Assembly (NCBI RefSeq): GCF_000340215.1
Contig: NW_006921532.1
Span: 1,839,337 to 1,903,336 of the forward strand
DNA length: 64,000 nt
DNA from: Pseudocercospora fijiensis CIRAD86
Taxonomy: Eukaryota; Ascomycota; Dothideomycetes; Mycosphaerellales; Mycosphaerellaceae
Reading direction: 5' to 3'
Positions 33,701 through 44,139 of this stretch are shown piece after piece; the stretch's first letter is position 1, and every line of letters starts with the position of its first letter. The notes beneath the pieces are model-generated. The model was given only the letters and a program-made list of their open reading frames with translations, was not told where the DNA came from and ran no database searches. Made by a program: the position numbers and the translations under genes.

Positions 33701-34490
33701 TGCGGATCCAGATCGTGGTATCGCGTTCAACGCGCTCCTGATGATCCTTGCGCACTATAAAGTCATCAACGACAGCAAGAGCTTACGACTGGAAGAGTTC
33801 TTACGACGTCGCGCTAGACTGCAGCGTGTGGACGAAGCGGTCAATCGCAACATTGTGGTGGGATTCTTCGACACACTGTACTGGTCGCGCAGATTCCGCA
33901 GACGCATCGATTCAAGGAAAGATGCGCGCATGACAGCCATACCCACGTTTGAAGTACCCGAGATTCTGGTTGAAGATGCGGGTGAGCACGACGCTTCACA
34001 AGCGAGAACATTTGACGTGCCCGCGCTCAGCATTACACCCGTCGAGTTCGATGCAGATGGCACCTCCGACTCACTCGCTGTTGGGCGGGCTCGCGCAGCT
34101 GATGACAGCTCACGTTACAGCGCAGGCCGGTCAAGCGGAGCTGACAGTAGCGATGTGCGTGGGCGAAGCAGCTCAATCCAGCTGTCGCCATCGGCATCCC
34201 CTACCCGCGAGGCCTTCCATTTGTCACCTCAGCATCGGCCAACGGCGTCAACGAGCAGCATCCAGCCTGATTGGCACTTTGCGGCTGCAATGGAGGGTGC
34301 CAACAGAATCTCACCTCCAGGAAGTCCTGGGTTGAGTGAGCACGATGCTCACGCAGCACGGAGTCGGGCGAATAGTGCCATCAGCCAGCATGAGATGACG
34401 GACATGTTTGGAAACAGCGCATGGGGGCAGTCCATGAGACGCAGTATCACGCAAAGAAGAACAAGTGACAATCGCAGGCCTCCGTCATAA
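27750..34490 (+). CDS. CCH1: Voltage-gated calcium channel alpha subunit Cch1
   Basis: An uninterrupted frame of 2246 aa. About 400 N-terminal residues are Ser-rich and cytosolic. Four six-helix repeats start near residues 411, 850, 1277 and 1618. S4-like segments include FRMMSCLRILRLLG, FQVLRIYRVVL and FKALRALRLL; the repeat IV segment is poor in positive charge. Pore loops read MTSNTFTD (I), LSTENWTN (II), VSQEGWVD (III) and MSVGEGWNQ (IV), so filter positions appear to be N/E/E/E. An EF-hand-like DPNGSGFITREQF lies near 1882-1895, and the tail is Ser-rich. Cch1 works with Mid1 in the plasma-membrane high-affinity calcium uptake system, activated by stress, store depletion or pheromone. A 6.7-kb gene without introns contrasts with its neighbours. 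Confidence 0.96.
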   Translation: MSSDDSGHRRNQSASNAIPLQSLNPHGTPGRAGSLAREESHRRTLSDRGRDLFNRSAGRSDADSDRRNVAYTPMRHGSPSPPSRQPFSPIAFVTTPSGEHERIPDEDDEQPMSPIADRGAFQSAIGFAGLSFGSGPQEESSSESGEEDVARFPRAHKGKRATLDSLPPLQIRSRDSSMERMVSVELDDGPAFISPGGHDDDDTLPLTDSSRLQPAAAARPSSSDGQRQERNRAGSGLSLSGLSVRLTSAGGSSNRSRANSRLGDDLAQTEAGSRLSTSDMSKSTSNRKSSLQSLSPMESPLQRTGTMLRKMSQRVVNVSNEADILDRERPLPRKHSIIQLPSEPRISEAGSEGRASAAFDGAHAPKSPASEKGPSSIVEDEPPALPVIDRNPLRGKSLGIFSPQSRTRQALLDFLVHPFVEPLILVLIVVQTVILAIDNAPNVYTDSRPHGWGNNWTDWLLLGIFVVYTIEIVVKVIVSGFILNPSEYSTIDRSIGLRKALKKKSDALFALHRKPSKRGLRADIADANAPAPDSLLRSFTVQTFDEVPGGSRQAQKKRLAYRAFLRHSFNRLDFVAVVSFWISFVLGFSGIEHRYQIYVFRMMSCLRILRLLGITSGTSVILRSLKRAAPTLLNIAFLIGFFWLLFSVVGVQSFKSSLRRTCVLDGALATPPTENNTQNQPPPAGNFQFCGGWIDFDGNKMPWLRSDGSNGTDEHKGYLCPQGSYCVEGENPYNSTISFDNILQSAELVFVIMTSNTFTDIMYYLMDSDYLAAALFFAFGTIFLTFWLISLLIAVITSSFQIIREESRSSAFMDSADPAEDHEEAENPELSPGGRKSRIRISGIKRAYQKSYWFWIVVIIFDLIVQAMRTDTMGPFTTNLIKYTELIVTLALVFEIIFRFVSDWRDFRHHRRNWFDLFLAVMTAIIQLPPIRNSGDPYAWLTVFQVLRIYRVVLAVQLTRDLILLVLRHVSGVLNLIVFVFLLTFLASIFAAQLFRGQLPILDDEGNYIQVPFATIFNSFLGMYQVLSTENWTNVLYNVARFDQQYGTSWIAAIFFILWFCLANFVVLNMFIAVIQENFDVSEDQKRMQQVRSFLQRKELGSDTGGTLSLATIFKFGSVKRQDPLDFGSATTEMLLKDAVVKDFLDDQLQDGDNLKRAPTAGLASASTLALVSQPAGLAARLQEWINKHVWNREPNPFYAKLQLTKPREELDPRSLAQEVVEAAEQRKVSQREYLRRYPNYNTTLYLFTPENPIRKFCMRIVGPGRGQRIQGVQPHPTVWYAFSAFIYAAIVGMVLLACVTTPLFQLEYFKKFPNVSDRHNWFTFTDIGFATLFTVEAIIKVIADGFFVTPNAYFRSSWGFIDGIVLVTLWVNVFTSLYDPGSGSRAVGAFKALRALRLLNVSDSARDTFHSVIVLGGWKVLSAAFVSLSLLIPFAIYGQNLFAGKMARCNDWQQYDVHNLTDCVGESVFSPIGADMLAPRRVANVNFAYDFDSFGDALFILFQVVSQEGWVDLMWSGQSITGVFTQPAWFSQQGNAVYFVLFNLLGAVFVLTLFVSVFMRNYTEQTGVAFLTAEQRSWLELRKLLRQVAPSKRPNRQKKRQSWQEWCYRQAVTKKGKWQRTITGLLIAHLILLCAEWYPEPFAWTVTRLFIFFIFTLFYIANIFIRLIGLSWTRFRKSAWDVYGMVVVSISVVTSVLVFGNWQNTVYAQIHKLFLVAVALLLIPRNNQLDQLFKTAAASFSAIANLLATWFVLFLVYAIAFTQTFGLTRFGNDETNNLNFRTVPKALILLFRMSVGEGWNQIMMDFAHIEPPYCTVSDEYYESDCGSKQWAYALFVSWNIISMYIFVNLFISLIYESFSYVYQRSSGLSIISREEIRRFKQAWAEFDPNGSGFITREQFPRFLGELSGIFEMRIYDGDFTVKSLMEDCKVGPTRASQLPLDGECNKIEIDLAKLNSRLAELPVEEIRNRRRRMNTFYEEVLVSADPDRGIAFNALLMILAHYKVINDSKSLRLEEFLRRRARLQRVDEAVNRNIVVGFFDTLYWSRRFRRRIDSRKDARMTAIPTFEVPEILVEDAGEHDASQARTFDVPALSITPVEFDADGTSDSLAVGRARAADDSSRYSAGRSSGADSSDVRGRSSSIQLSPSASPTREAFHLSPQHRPTASTSSIQPDWHFAAAMEGANRISPPGSPGLSEHDAHAARSRANSAISQHEMTDMFGNSAWGQSMRRSITQRRTSDNRRPPS

Positions 34491-35398
34491 GGCCGACTGG
34501 CGGAAGATGATGAAAAGCAAGCGCGGCAGCATTGAGTTGTAGTTGTAACGAGTTGATGTGGACGAGAGAAGTTACTCGCGAGCAACCGGCGTTCTACGGT
34601 GCATAGCGCTGGAGTTGGGATTGTGTTTGATTGCGTGTAGATACCAAATGCAGCTGCTGTCCTGCTGTCCATCGTGGCACGACTGACCTGACCTCGCGGG
34701 CGTCATCAACCTTCACTATTATTGAGCAATGAGCTTCCTCCTTCCTCCTGCAGCCCTTCGAGTTGCTGCTTCCTGATTCTGTTTGAGCTGGGGCCCTTAC
34801 TCCTTCCCCAAACCAGTCCAGGGTCCCGCGCTAGCCGCTAGCACAGCGCCAAGCCAGCGGTGAAACAACGTCATTGATTGTGAGCTGCACCCGGCAAGGA
34901 AGGCAAGGAGGGATCGTCACTGCCTTACCACATCCTCCTACACCTCGTGTTCCCACTCATAACATGGCATCCCTCCCCCTGTGCCCTTGCCTGAGTCCTC
35001 CTTTCTCGCGTTCGCGACTGTGTTACACTTGAATCCCTCAGTACAAGAACTGTCACATACACCCCGTTTCGCTCTTCTTCCTACATATCCATATACGCTC
35101 CCTGTGAACACGACCGGTCGAAGTTCTCGAAGAGGATACGCCGCTCGGACTCCGCGCTATTCCTCGACATCACCAATCCTACAGCTTTGCAGCATTATCA
35201 TCCACGGACATTTTACCTCCGATCGACACCCTTGTGTTCCAACCACGACCCTTCTTCAATACCACCATCGTCATACTATCCTCCTGTGATATTTCAACGT
35301 CGAAAGACTGGAAAGCGGAGTCGAACCTAGAACAACAACTACAACAACAAGCTCTTCGTCGAAAGACAGAACACCAAAAAAATACCAACTGCAAAACA
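34491..35398. other. Intergenic region with pyrimidine-rich leader
   Basis: It lies between the 3' end of CCH1 and the small gene at 35399. The last 400 bases are C/T-rich with CAA/ACA repeats just before the start codon (about 35333-35350), typical of a fungal 5' leader. No other gene seen. Confidence 0.45.
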
Positions 35399-35737
35399 AT
35401 GGCCTTCCACCCACTCCACCCACGCTCCTCCCTCCGCAAACTCCGAACCTCATTCTCCTCCTCCCCCCAACCATCCTCCACAACCTCAACATCCCCACTG
35501 TCATCCTCACCCTCCTCCCGCTTCTCTTTCGGCAACACATCAAATTTCTCCCTCCACAACAACAACAACAACAACAATCGACAAGCGATCCGAAGAAAGA
35601 AAAGCGTCATGCAATTAGAACAAGGAGATGAAAGGAATCTGGTCGGAGCAGATGTCATTTCGGAAATCGTCGAACCGAGGCCTACTTCGCCTGTGGTTTA
35701 TGGGGGTATAGAAGAGATTTTGATGGGGAGTTTATGA
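35399..35737 (+). CDS. Small fungal protein with conserved C-terminal VVYGGIEEIL motif
   Basis: A single exon of 112 aa. The N-terminus is basic and Ser/Pro-rich (MAFHPLHPRSSLRKLRTSF), followed by a seven-Asn run and the RRKKSVMQLEQGDERN segment. The end reads RPTSPVVYGGIEEILMGSL; a similar VYGGIxE(V/I)L ending occurs in small uncharacterised ascomycete proteins, as I recall it. The 5' half of the coding strand is very C-rich and the 3' half G/T-rich. The function is unknown. It is short, but the in-frame start, strong leader and conserved-looking tail support a real gene. Confidence 0.65.
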   Translation: MAFHPLHPRSSLRKLRTSFSSSPQPSSTTSTSPLSSSPSSRFSFGNTSNFSLHNNNNNNNRQAIRRKKSVMQLEQGDERNLVGADVISEIVEPRPTSPVVYGGIEEILMGSL

Positions 35738-36222
35738 TTTTGATTTCCAAGTTGGTTCAATTCTGGAATGTTTCTTTTTTCTTTTTGGATATTTAGCGTT
35801 GTTTTGGGATGGCGTGGGATTTTGTTTTGATTATGGTGATTGGGAGCAGGCCGGGAGTATATCATATCGATGGAGCAAAGGGGAGGCGGAGTATGTGTGT
35901 TGGGTGTCACTGTCTAGCTTTGGGTATATCTTATGACCTGATGAAGCTTCTTCGTGCTTGGAATACTTATTGCCAGGTGGATGGCTTTCTTTGTATGTAT
36001 GTTGTTGATATGCATTTCAACGAACAACGTTGTTTCCGGCTGCTGCAAAAACTTGTGCTGCTTTTAAATCTCATCTGGATGCAAGCGGAATGAAGTCACG
36101 AGTTCATCATGCGCAGAACTATCAAAATTCTCGGGGTATCCGCTACTTCACTAAAGAACACGATCCGACTTTGACCGCTAAAAGCTGGACAATTACAGTA
36201 CTTTTCTTCTTCTTCATCGCCA
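35738..36222. other. Intergenic region between convergent genes
   Basis: It holds the T-rich 3' flank of the small gene and the 3' end of the capping-enzyme gene. No supported gene. Confidence 0.4.
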
Positions 36223-38936
36223 TCAATGCCTTGGCTGTTTCATCAACCACTGCGCGTTCTCCATGAAGCCGTCCACGATGTCCGTATAACCGCTGGGCAG
36301 TCCATTCATCAACTTGTTCCACTCCTGCCTCAAAGAGTTGGCATCCACTTCAATCTCCAGCTCGTATTTCGGGACCATGCCAGCTTGATCGACTCGTGTT
36401 AGATCGACCGAATACTTCTGAAGATGCTTGTACGAAAGTCGATCCTTCTTCCGATCCGGCTGAACAGGCTCGTCCGGAGTGGGCATCTTCGTGATCGCTT
36501 GAGGATCGATGTCTGGTCGTGCGAGGTTGCATTCGATATTGATCGAGATTCGCATGTCGTATGGATCTTGAGGACTGTAAACGTGAAGGTCATCGACCTT
36601 GACTTTGACTATCCGCGCAGTGACTTGGTTTGTTTTCATGTCAGTCGTTGTGCGCAGTTTCAAGTCGCGCTGACGCCGGCTATTCCTTCTCAATATGCTC
36701 TCCGGCAGCACTCGAATGCCTGCGTCTGTCAGGGTTCGAAACGAGTCGATTTCGTGAAGATGCTTGTAAATGATCTTCTCCCGACCCGGATCCCTGTGCG
36801 AGTCCTGCACTTTGGTGTTGAGGAATTCATTCATGTTCTTGTGTTCTTTCTGTATTGGGTCAGCATATTTCCTCGTCAATAAGGGAGCAATAGCCTTACG
36901 TCGACCATCTGGCTTTCGAACCGGAGACTCTTATATTGCGGCGAAGCAGGGTCGAGCACAACCATATTTCGAACAGGCAGATGGAATCTCTCCCCATTGT
37001 CTTTGCATAAGGTGCCAATCTTGCCCTCGATCTCGATTGCACTCTCGCGCGGATCATATCCGACATCTTGGAGCATCTCAAATTGTGCGTGTAGCCAGTC
37101 AGCGACTGCCTTGACAGTAGAAGGCATATTCGTCTGCCCAAACATGCATTTCTCCCATGGTCCTAGCAGATTCCGAGTTGCGATGAGCTGGGTATCCAGG
37201 GGTAGATTACCCGCGGCCTGCCGATTGCCATTCATTTGAACAGCCGCGGCATGGGCAGGAACTTGCTGCTGTTGCAGAGCCGCTCCATTGGTGGCACCTT
37301 GCGGACGAGGTTTCGCAGCCTTCCCAGCCGTGCCGTTTGGCACAACTCCTGGTTGCTGTGCGCGAGGGTTGCGAGGATCGAGATTGGCCCAGACAGGTCG
37401 CTCAGTATATCTGCTCCGTCGCTCTCTCTTGACGGGAGGTCCGTTCGAGAGATCTGACTCTGCTGATCGCTTGAGGCTTGGTTTCTGGTCCATGGTGGCA
37501 TACGTAATGCCGTTGCCTGAATGCTGTGAATTTGAAGGGTACCGTGCGTGAATATCTGGTTGATGTGGTGCAGGCGTGGCGTGATCCGACTTAACAACAG
37601 GTGCAGGCTTTACTTGCGTCTCGCGCGAAGGTTGCGCGTGTGGCGGTATTGCCGAGGCATGTGAAGTTTGCTGGAAGCGATCACTTTGCGGCTGCGAAGA
37701 CATACTGTGATGAGCTGCAGTCGCATGTGCTCCGTTCTGGAATGGAGCTCCGTGGTCAGTTGGCGCAAGCAAGTGGTTCATTCCCATCTTTTGAGGTGAG
37801 TGCTGGAGCGGGATTTGATTGTGGGCAGCAGACAAAGAGTCGACAGCGGGATTACCCGACATTTGTCTATAGGCTTGCGGGCGCGCTTGTGCAACATTGC
37901 TCGGCGGATGTGAGCTCTGATGAGGTTGGGCGTAGCTCGGCGTAGCCGGCTGCACGTGACTTGGTGTTTCCGGGTGAGGCGCCATGTTCGAAGAGGGTTG
38001 CATTGAGCATCTAGCGCTATACGCATCGTTCTGACTGCTGTGACGCGAACCAAGGGATGGTGGCCGTGGCGGAACCATTGTCTTTGGGCTTACGGACAAA
38101 CTACGCTCGCGCTCCGGCTGACTTTGGTAATCACTTCCGCTACGCCTTTGCGGCGATGGCCGATGGTGTGCTGATGGCGATTGAATGAGGCTACCTATGC
38201 TAGCCTGGTGTTGTGCTGGAGACGCCATAGCGCCGTTAGACGCACCAGAAAATGTCCTCGTGTGAAACGGGCTCCCGGTATCAAATTGGTTGGTGCCATG
38301 CCTTGGGATGTGCGGGGGCGGTCCCAGAGGCGTGCTCGGTTGTGAATGTTGATATTGGTGCGGGAAGGGTTGCGGCGGCTGTTGAGGCATATGCGAAAGA
38401 GGACTCTGTCGCATAGAGTGTGGTGTCTGACTGTGGTGGGACGATGGGGTAGGCGAATGCGATGCAGTGTGTGGATGGTGCAGACTCTGGTTATAGTGAG
38501 ATGGCGATGGATTGGTTAGAGGATAGCCATGGCTTGAAGGCCTCGGGCCAGGAGTCGATGCCGAGTAAGGCTCATAGGAGCGATATGGCTGCTGGCCAGG
38601 AGCAGCGGCAGGGCTCTGAGCAGTTTGATGTGGAAAGGGATACTGCCCGGTTGGTGGAGCGTGGCCAGGCGTCTGAAGTGGTGTCAAGCCTCTGCTCTGA
38701 GGATTGCCTGGCGGTCCTGCAGATGCTGGAGGTGGAGGATACAAGGGCGTTGACTGTTGCGACGCGGTGGGAGTTGGGGCATATGCTCCTGCTGAAGGGG
38801 GTGCTCCATTGGGAGCAGATGGCGGTGGAGCTGTCTGAGGTCCGCTACTCCTGCCCGCAGGAGTCGGCAACGGTGAGCCCTGCGAGGACTTCTTCTCAGG
38901 CGCCGCACCATCATTCAGCATGCCCTTGAGATCCAT
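36223..38936 (-). CDS. CET1: mRNA-capping enzyme beta subunit (RNA 5'-triphosphatase)
   Basis: Two exons, 38936-36900 and 36849-36223 (887 aa); the 50-nt intron is GTAAGG with CTGACC before ACAG. The ATG at 38936 (MDLKGMLNDGAAPEKK) follows an in-frame stretch without another ATG. About 540 N-terminal residues are Pro/Ser/Gln/His-rich and disordered. The catalytic tunnel domain follows, with motif A AIEIEGKIGTL, an arginine-rich strand SRRQRDLKLRTT, and motif C KYELEIEVD; the glutamates in A and C bind metal in this family. It removes the gamma phosphate from nascent pre-mRNA 5' ends in the nucleus before guanylyl transfer. The N-terminal extension is much longer than in yeast. Confidence 0.92.
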
Positions 38937-39768
38937 TACTGTCCGTCCTTTCCGGCACACTCCGCTCTCACACCTCAACCTCGTTCTGCTATACGGCGGA
39001 CCACCCGGCAAGCTGTTTCCAACTCAGGACCGGCACGCGCAGTTGGGAACTTGCGCATCTGCAGCGGCCATGTGAGTCTCGCGATATTCAACAACTATTC
39101 GCGCGCAATGTCGTCGTTCAGGCGGTCGTCGTCGTCGCCGTCGTCGTCACCCGGCCAAAGCTCCCTGGTCGATAAGGGATCGGCGCGGCAGGAGGCTGCT
39201 CGTGGATGCGCAACCAGAAGCAAGCGAGGGAGGTCGTAGAAGAAAGGCGAGGCGCAGAGCTGTCAATGCAGAGATTTGCAGCGTGGAGAGTAAATTAGTA
39301 GTACAGTGTGGGAGAATAACATGTCGGATCGGAAAATGCAATCGTCACGTCTTGCGCCTGAGTTTCGCGCCGCAGTGACAGAGATGGCGGGAGTGGCCGC
39401 GCTGCAGGCTGCAGGCGATGATGCTGCTGGGCGAGAGAGCAACTCAAACATCAATCACGAGTCCACCACTCTACCACTCCTCCCCTTCTTTCTTATCGCC
39501 CACACTCCATCGGCTTCGCTTCGCGTGCTGTATTACCACACACCCTCCAACTGTCCTTCCTGATCAATCTTACACCCGCCGGCGCGCACATTCGTCGCCG
39601 CATCGCATCGCTGCGTCACGGTCTCCCGCGCGGCTCTGCCCATCAAGTCCGTTGCTGTGAGCTGCTAAACACCGACATCTCCTCGACCAACAACACCACA
39701 CTCCTCCTGCCATCGGCGACATCGCCACAGCATCCGCGTCTGAACACCGCCACCGCGCATCAATCACC
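38937..39768. other. Divergent intergenic region between CET1 and RPN2
   Basis: It probably contains both promoters. A gtcgtcgtc-type triplet tract lies near 39111-39150. Short open frames here overlap one another and show no protein character. Confidence 0.5.
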
Positions 39769-42700
39769 ATGGTTGGACTGACATCTGCCGCTGGCCTGGT
39801 CGGCTTCCTGGCTGCAGATGAGGACCCGACGTTGAAGGCGTTTGCCTTGGAGCGACTGAACGAGGACATCGACAGTGTGTGGACAGAGGTTTCCGCCTCC
39901 ATCGGCCAAATGTGAGTGTTGTCCATATCCTAACAATATAACCGCAGACGCCATTTCCTCGCGTGACTGCAGTACATCTATCGAAGTAGGCAAGCTAACA
40001 TTGATGGCCCACAGAGAAGAGCTGTATGAAGATGAGAGCTTCTCTCATCGCGAACTCGCTGCTTTGGTATTGTCAAAGGTGTACTACCAGCTGCAAGCAT
40101 ACGATGAATCGATGGTCTTCGCACTCGGAGCGGGCAAGCTGTTCAACCTCGATGATGCAGGCGAGTACGAGGAGACCATCGTGGCCAAGTGCATCGATAC
40201 CTACATCTCTCTCTGCGCCTTGCACAATCCACCGACACCCGCGTCCTCGGCTGCCCGTCATGGTTCTGCCGACTACGAAAACAATGTACCGACCGCCTCA
40301 CCGACGACTCCCTTCTCGCAATCCGCTATTCCATCAAAGTCTCTCTTATCGCGCGAGGATGAGAAGACGTTCGACTCATCCGCACCTGGCGGAGGCAATG
40401 CAGGTGTTCCGGGAGCGCACCCTCACCCGCTGACGTTGCCCAACCCAGTCAAGAAGAACCTGCAAACTGTCATTCGCAGAATCTTCGAAAGCTGTTACGA
40501 GGTTGGTGCTTACAGACAGGTCGTCGGTATTGCGGTAGAGGCTCGAAACATGGAAGTGCTCAAGGAAGCGATTCTGAGATCGAGCAAGGACGAGATTGGG
40601 AAAGGCAAGAAGGCTGCAACAACAGGTGGTCAGACTGAGGATCTCATGGAATATGTCCTGGACATTTGCATGAATGTCGTGCAAGAGCGAGGCCTTCGGA
40701 ATAACATCTTGAAGCTCATTCTCGAGCTACTGAACGACATCCCCAGTCCAGACTACTTTGCCATTGCTCGCTGTGTTGTCTACCTCAACCAACAGTCAAT
40801 GGCATCAGATATGCTGAAGACTTTGGTGCAGAAGGGCGATGGCAAATCTCTGGCCATTGCGTATCAGCTGTCCTTTGATCTATACGAAAACGGCACGCAA
40901 GAATTCTTGCAAAAGGTCATGGACGAGCTGCCAGAGGCCGAACCAGAAGGCACAGATGCACCACACATGAACGGAAGCGCTGTGCGTCCTGCTACTCCAC
41001 ATCCGAACCAAGACGAAAATGCTGCCGAATCTGATCAGCTCCTCTCTGAGCTCAACGACTCGGCTGGCGCACCCCAAACCTCGACTGTCGTTACATCTAG
41101 GACGAAGCCCAAGCCGGAGACTGAGGCCCAGAGCAAGGCTTATGCATCGATACGGAAGATCTTGCGCGGTACTACGAGCATCGAATTAAATTTGGAGTTC
41201 CTATTCCGTGCTGCGCATACTGATCGCGCCATTTTGAACAAGGTCAGAGACTCGCTTGAGGCCCGCAACAGCATCTTCCACACATCCGTAACATTTGCCA
41301 ATGCATTCATGAATGCCGGTACCACAATCGACAGCTTCTTCCGAGACAACCTGGAGTGGCTTGGGAAAGCCGTGAATTGGAGCAAATTCACCGCAACGGC
41401 CGCGTTGGGAGTAATTCATCGCGGGAATCTGAACAACGGACAGAAGTTGCTTGAGCCATATCTTCCCAAGGAGAACGCTAATGCCAGCGCCGGTAGCACC
41501 TACAGCCAAGGTGGCTCACTCTACGCCTTAGGTCTGATATACACCAACCACGGTACGCACGTACTTGAGTACCTTCGCAAGCAGTTCAAAGCCACACAGG
41601 AAGAAGTGGTTCAGCACGGTGGAGCTCTTGGGCTCGGTGTTGCTGGCATGGCAACTGGATCTGAGGAAATCTACGAGGATCTCAAGAATGTTCTGTACGC
41701 CGACTCGGCTATCAACGGTGAAGCTGTTGGCCTTGCAATGGGCCTCACCATGCTTGGCACAGGCAACACGCGAGCTCTTGATGACATGATCCAGTACGCA
41801 CACGACACCCAACACGAAAAGATCGTTCGCGGACTGGCCATGGGTATGGCACTGATCATGTATGGTCGACAAGAAGGAGCCGACGAGCTTATTGCCGGCC
41901 TGCTAGAGGATGCCGACCCAGCGCTCAGGTACGGTGGTATCATGACCGTTGCTCTCGCTTATGCCGGCAGTGGCAGCAATAAGGCTGTGCGAAGACTGTT
42001 GCACATTGCTGTCTCTGATGTCAGTGATGACGTGAGAAGAGCAGCGGTAATGAGCTTGGGATTTGTTCTCTTCAGAAAGCCAGGCAGCGTGCCGAGAATG
42101 GTCGAGCTTCTTGCCGAGAGCTACAACCCGCACGTACGATACGGTGCAACCATGGCACTTGGTATTGCTTGTGCTGGTACTGGTCTCGAAGAAGCTATCG
42201 ACCTTCTTGAGCCCATGATGAAGGACTCGGTCGACTTTGTGCGACAAGGTGCTTTCATTTCCATGGCGATGATCATGGTCCAGCAGAATGAAGCCATGAA
42301 TCCGAAGGTCAGCGCTCTTCGAAAACAGCTCCAAAAGTCCATTGGCGACCGACATGAAGATGCCATGGCCAAGTTTGGATGCGCTCTCGCACTCGGCATC
42401 ATTGATGCTGGTGGCCGCAACTGCACTATTGGGCTTCAAACACAAACCGGTAATCTCAACATGCCTGCGATCGTCGGCATGGCAGTCTTCCTGCAATACT
42501 GGTACTGGTTCCCGCTTACTCACTTCCTTGCACTCTCCTTTACACCAACCTCCATCATTGGTGTCGACTCAGACCTCGAGATTCCAAGTTTCGAATTCTA
42601 CAGCAACACTCGACCAAGCATGTTTGACTATCCACCTGAGGTGGAAGTCAAGACAGAGGAGGCACCTGAGAAGGTCAAGACTGCTGTCCTGTCTACTACT

Positions 42701-43342
42701 GCACAAGCGAAGCGAAGAAAAGCCGCGAAGGATCGACAGAATCGGCGCGAGAGCATGGATGTTGACGCTGCGCCGTCGACGCCAAAGCCCGATGCTGATG
42801 GCGACAAGATGGAGACAGATGAAAACGCCATCGATACCAGCAAAGTTGGTGATGAAAAGGATGGCGAGAAGGAGAGTCTGAAGAAGAAGGTGGAGAAGGA
42901 GAAGGTCGGCTTCAATCTGGGCAACATGAGTCGTGTGCTACCTGCACAGATCAAGTACATCAGCTTTGCACCGGATGGTCGATACCAACCCGTGAAGAAG
43001 GTATGGAAGCTTTCCGAAATACGAGACATGAAATTGATTCGCTGACAATTGCTACAGCCAACCGGAGGTGTCATTCTCCTCAACGACACCCAACCTTCCG
43101 AAGCGAAGACATTGCTTGAGCTGAAGGCTCGTAAGAAGACCGCATCTGCTGCCCCAGCCCCAGGCGCTCCTGCGACATCTTCAAATGACACGGCCATGGA
43201 GGACCTCGGTGTTCCTGCCTTTGGCGGTGCGGCTGCGGCTGCCGGTGTTTTGACAGCCGTCGACGAGGACGATGATGGTGAAGAAGCGCCCGTGCCTGAC
43301 GAGTTCGAGGTCGATGAGGACGAAGCGGAGGAAGACTCATAG
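39769..43342 (+). CDS. RPN2: 26S proteasome regulatory subunit Rpn2
   Basis: Three exons, 39769-39911, 40015-43000 and 43058-43342 (1137 aa); the introns are GTGAGT...ACAG (phase 2) and GTATGG...ACAG (phase 0). The N-terminus is helical (LVGFLAADEDPTLKAFALERL). The centre carries proteasome/cyclosome repeats, for example GALGLGVAGMATGSEEIYEDL, GEAVGLAMGLTMLG and VRYGATMALGIACAG. A Lys/Glu-rich insertion follows, and the end has QPTGGVILLNDTQPSE-like sequence and an acidic tail. Rpn2 is the large scaffold of the 19S base and lid interface and contacts Rpn13 and deubiquitinases. Length and motif order match the family well. Confidence 0.96.
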
Positions 43343-44139
43343 GAGGGCGAAGATTTCGACTGGTGGTGACAATCTCAGTCCCTGTATTCTGACATATGCA
43401 TGTGGCGTGATGAGCCTTTGGACTGGCTGTAATCGCTGACCGCATTTTGAACGGCATTGTGTGCTTCGCCTGGCTAGGCAGCTAACGAAGCGCGATGTAT
43501 AAATACGGACCAGCACGTATTGACTCGAATGAGATCTATAGATCAGTGTGTTCATTCAAGAACAGGCCGTTCACGTCCATCAATCATTATGTGCGGACAA
43601 AAGCTGATTCAACCAATATCCGTTGATACTGTGGTGCTGAAGATGCTCGGCTTTGGCTGTAGCTTCTCGTCTCAGAGGCAGTTCACTGAGGTAGACGATT
43701 AACAGGATCTCAATGATGCAGTCTGCACAATTATCCAGTGCCATTACACTTTCCTTGGTGTCCGCGTTCCTCGTGAGCTTGGCACAGGCAGAATAAGGCA
43801 ACGTTCAATTGCTGCCCGAATGGCAGGAGCTGGTCCGTGCATTACAAGCAAGGGTTGCGACTTCTGAAAACGTGCCAGCCTCACTCTTCTCTTTGACACG
43901 CACCACGCAACACCACCTCGCCTTTCATCGGCAACGCTCTTCTTTGAGCTCGCAGCAACAATCCTTTTCCCATCGAACGACACCGCAAACACATATCGCC
44001 GTGTGCAGCTTGATTTGCTGCTCGAGCGAAAGCGCTTTTACGCCGCGCATCTCATCTAGTCTGCCCTACCCAACATCCGGCTCTTGCTTGCCGATCGACT
44101 TCTTCGCGACTAAGCCTTACAGCTCGCACCACCGACAAC
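43343..44139. other. Intergenic region between RPN2 and the RRM gene
   Basis: It holds the RPN2 3' flank and a C/T- and CA-rich leader before 44140. No gene or repeat seen. Confidence 0.45.
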
